A DNA stretch of 33,788 bases from Candidatus Sericytochromatia bacterium (GTDB lineage Bacteria; Cyanobacteriota; Sericytochromatia; S15B-MN24; JAQBPE01). This document shows positions 32,988 through 33,788 of this stretch, piece by piece. The notes below the pieces were generated by a model. That model was not told where the DNA came from, did no database searches, and saw nothing but the letters and a program-made list of their open reading frames with translations. Every line of letters begins with the position of its first letter. Position 1 is the first letter of the stretch. The stretch lies in NCBI GenBank assembly GCA_035285325.1, contig JAYKJB010000116.1:1-33788 (forward strand), written 5' to 3'. A program made the position numbers and the translations under genes.

Positions 32988-33730
32988 CGCGCCTCCTGGC
33001 TGCGATCGATCACCAGTCCGACGGTCGACTGTGCGGAGGGACCAAAGTGCAGCATCACCTCACCGGGCATCATCTCCACGAAGTGGTGGATGGCGATGTC
33101 GCGGCAGCCTTCCGGCTGCTTGCTGGAAGACTCCAGGGCCAGCGGTTGGCCATCGAGGAACAGCGCGAAGGGCACGTCCTGGTTCAGGTAGAAGCTGTAC
33201 ACCGCCACCCGCAGGTTATCGAAGCGCACCATGCCTTCACGCTGGTCTCCTTCCCCCACCAGCTGGATGTCATAGCGATGCCCATCGTCCCCGACCGTGT
33301 CCATGGTTCCCTCGCCCGGTAGGATGGCCCGCACCTGCTTGACCGGCCCGGTCGACATCAGGCGGCAGCCCAGGGCCACATCGCTGGTGTGGGGCAAACT
33401 AGGAAAGGGAGACGGTTCTGGCACTTCGGGGAGGATCGGGATGTCCGAGACCCGGGGAGTGGTGGTGGCCGACGCCTCGACCAGCGGGGTCGCGGCGGAC
33501 GGCAGCACATCAGGGCTGGCAGCCGTGGCGTCCGGAAGCAAGGCGGAAGGATCGGTGCTCAGGCCGCCCGATGAGGCGGTGAATGTCGTCGGGGGAGCCA
33601 GCGCGATGGTCGGAATCCGCGACACGCTGGTGGTGGGGGCTGGCGCACTGCAAGCCGCCAGCGCCAGCATCGCCAGAACCACCAGCCGAGCCAGGGCTGA
33701 CTGCGGGCCGTTTCTTTCACTCAAGCGCAC
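32984..33730 (-). CDS. Lipoprotein coupled to the metal-type ABC transporter
   Basis: A 248-residue protein of unknown family. GTG 33730 begins a signal peptide with LALAAC (Cys27, lipobox). Residues 28-115 are a Ser/Thr/Pro/Ala-rich spacer. The folded part (about 116-248) is beta-rich and contains two Cys (ALGCRL and PEGCRD) that could form a disulfide, plus IAIHHFVEMMPGEVMLHFG. It does not resemble ZnuA/TroA solute-binding proteins, which are larger and helical-hinged. The 4-nt overlap with the ATPase start indicates translational coupling, so it may be an accessory or unconventional binding component. No strong ribosome binding site precedes the GTG, so the start is uncertain. Confidence 0.7.
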   Translation of the reverse strand: MRLSERNGPQSALARLVVLAMLALAACSAPAPTTSVSRIPTIALAPPTTFTASSGGLSTDPSALLPDATAASPDVLPSAATPLVEASATTTPRVSDIPILPEVPEPSPFPSLPHTSDVALGCRLMSTGPVKQVRAILPGEGTMDTVGDDGHRYDIQLVGEGDQREGMVRFDNLRVAVYSFYLNQDVPFALFLDGQPLALESSSKQPEGCRDIAIHHFVEMMPGEVMLHFGPSAQSTVGLVIDRSQEAR

Positions 33731-33756
33731 AACATTTACCCACCCAAATCATTGAG

Positions 33757-33786
33757 GCGCACCTCGCACGCGCGCGCGAGGTACGC
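33757..33786. repeat. Inverted repeat at the right edge
   Basis: ACCTCGC (33761-33767) pairs with GCGAGGT (33776-33782) around an alternating CG loop, and GCG/CGC flanks extend the stem past one mismatch. It lies just upstream of the minus-strand lipoprotein and may be the terminator or leader of a neighbouring transcript beyond the window. Confidence 0.45.
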
Positions 33787-33788
33787 CG

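Overview
The window is about 34 kb of GC-rich, densely packed bacterial chromosome with no rRNA, tRNA, insertion sequence, phage or CRISPR. The cell is a diderm with type IV pili: there are many lipoproteins with lipobox signals, an AMIN-domain protein with an outer-membrane-barrel-like tail, and pilB-pilT-pilC. Lineage cannot be fixed from this sequence alone. The combination of zinc-type S18, a Cys-rich PheS insertion, a group 3 sigma factor next to pilus genes and NHL lipoproteins with Asn/Gly-rich octapeptides would fit a deep-branching group such as the non-photosynthetic relatives of Cyanobacteria; that is inference. UGA is the normal stop of many genes here, so the standard code applies.

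Layout. 1-5439: two tandem paralogous NHL beta-propeller proteins, the first cut by the window edge and the second a lipoprotein with an octapeptide repeat. 5545-8697: ftcD-fchA-hutH, half of a tetrahydrofolate-linked histidine degradation pathway. 8771-9424 (minus): a lipoprotein with a Thr-Pro linker. 9599-13622: a biotin carboxylase/biotin carrier fusion followed by two lipoproteins in tight overlap. 13734-16534 (minus): tldD-tldE. 16641-17030 (minus): a small PKD-like lipoprotein. 17285-18442: rpsF-ssb-rpsR behind a good promoter and a structured leader. 18586-22098: pheS-pheT behind a leader with competing helices. 22192-28486: a Roadblock/LC7 protein, pilB, pilT, pilC and a SigF/SigB-like sigma factor, followed by a TPR protein (28517-29218). 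29253-33730 (minus): lipoprotein, Zn/Mn-type ABC ATPase and permease, AMIN/barrel protein and a lipoprotein rhodanese.

The most notable observation is in the last gene. The rhodanese frame is interrupted by one in-frame TGA exactly where relatives with a CxCP active-site loop carry the second Cys. The rest of the domain continues in the same frame for 43 codons. A hairpin with a 7-bp upper stem and a G at the start of its loop lies 14 nt after the TGA, with the geometry of a bacterial SECIS. The gene is therefore annotated as a candidate selenocysteine-containing, membrane-anchored rhodanese (C-T-U-P). A nonsense mutation or base-call error remains possible.

Functional links. The pilus motor genes, the Roadblock protein and the sigma factor look like one motility module. 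The ABC transporter, AMIN/barrel protein and rhodanese form a co-oriented envelope cluster. The ribosomal, SSB and PheST genes are housekeeping.
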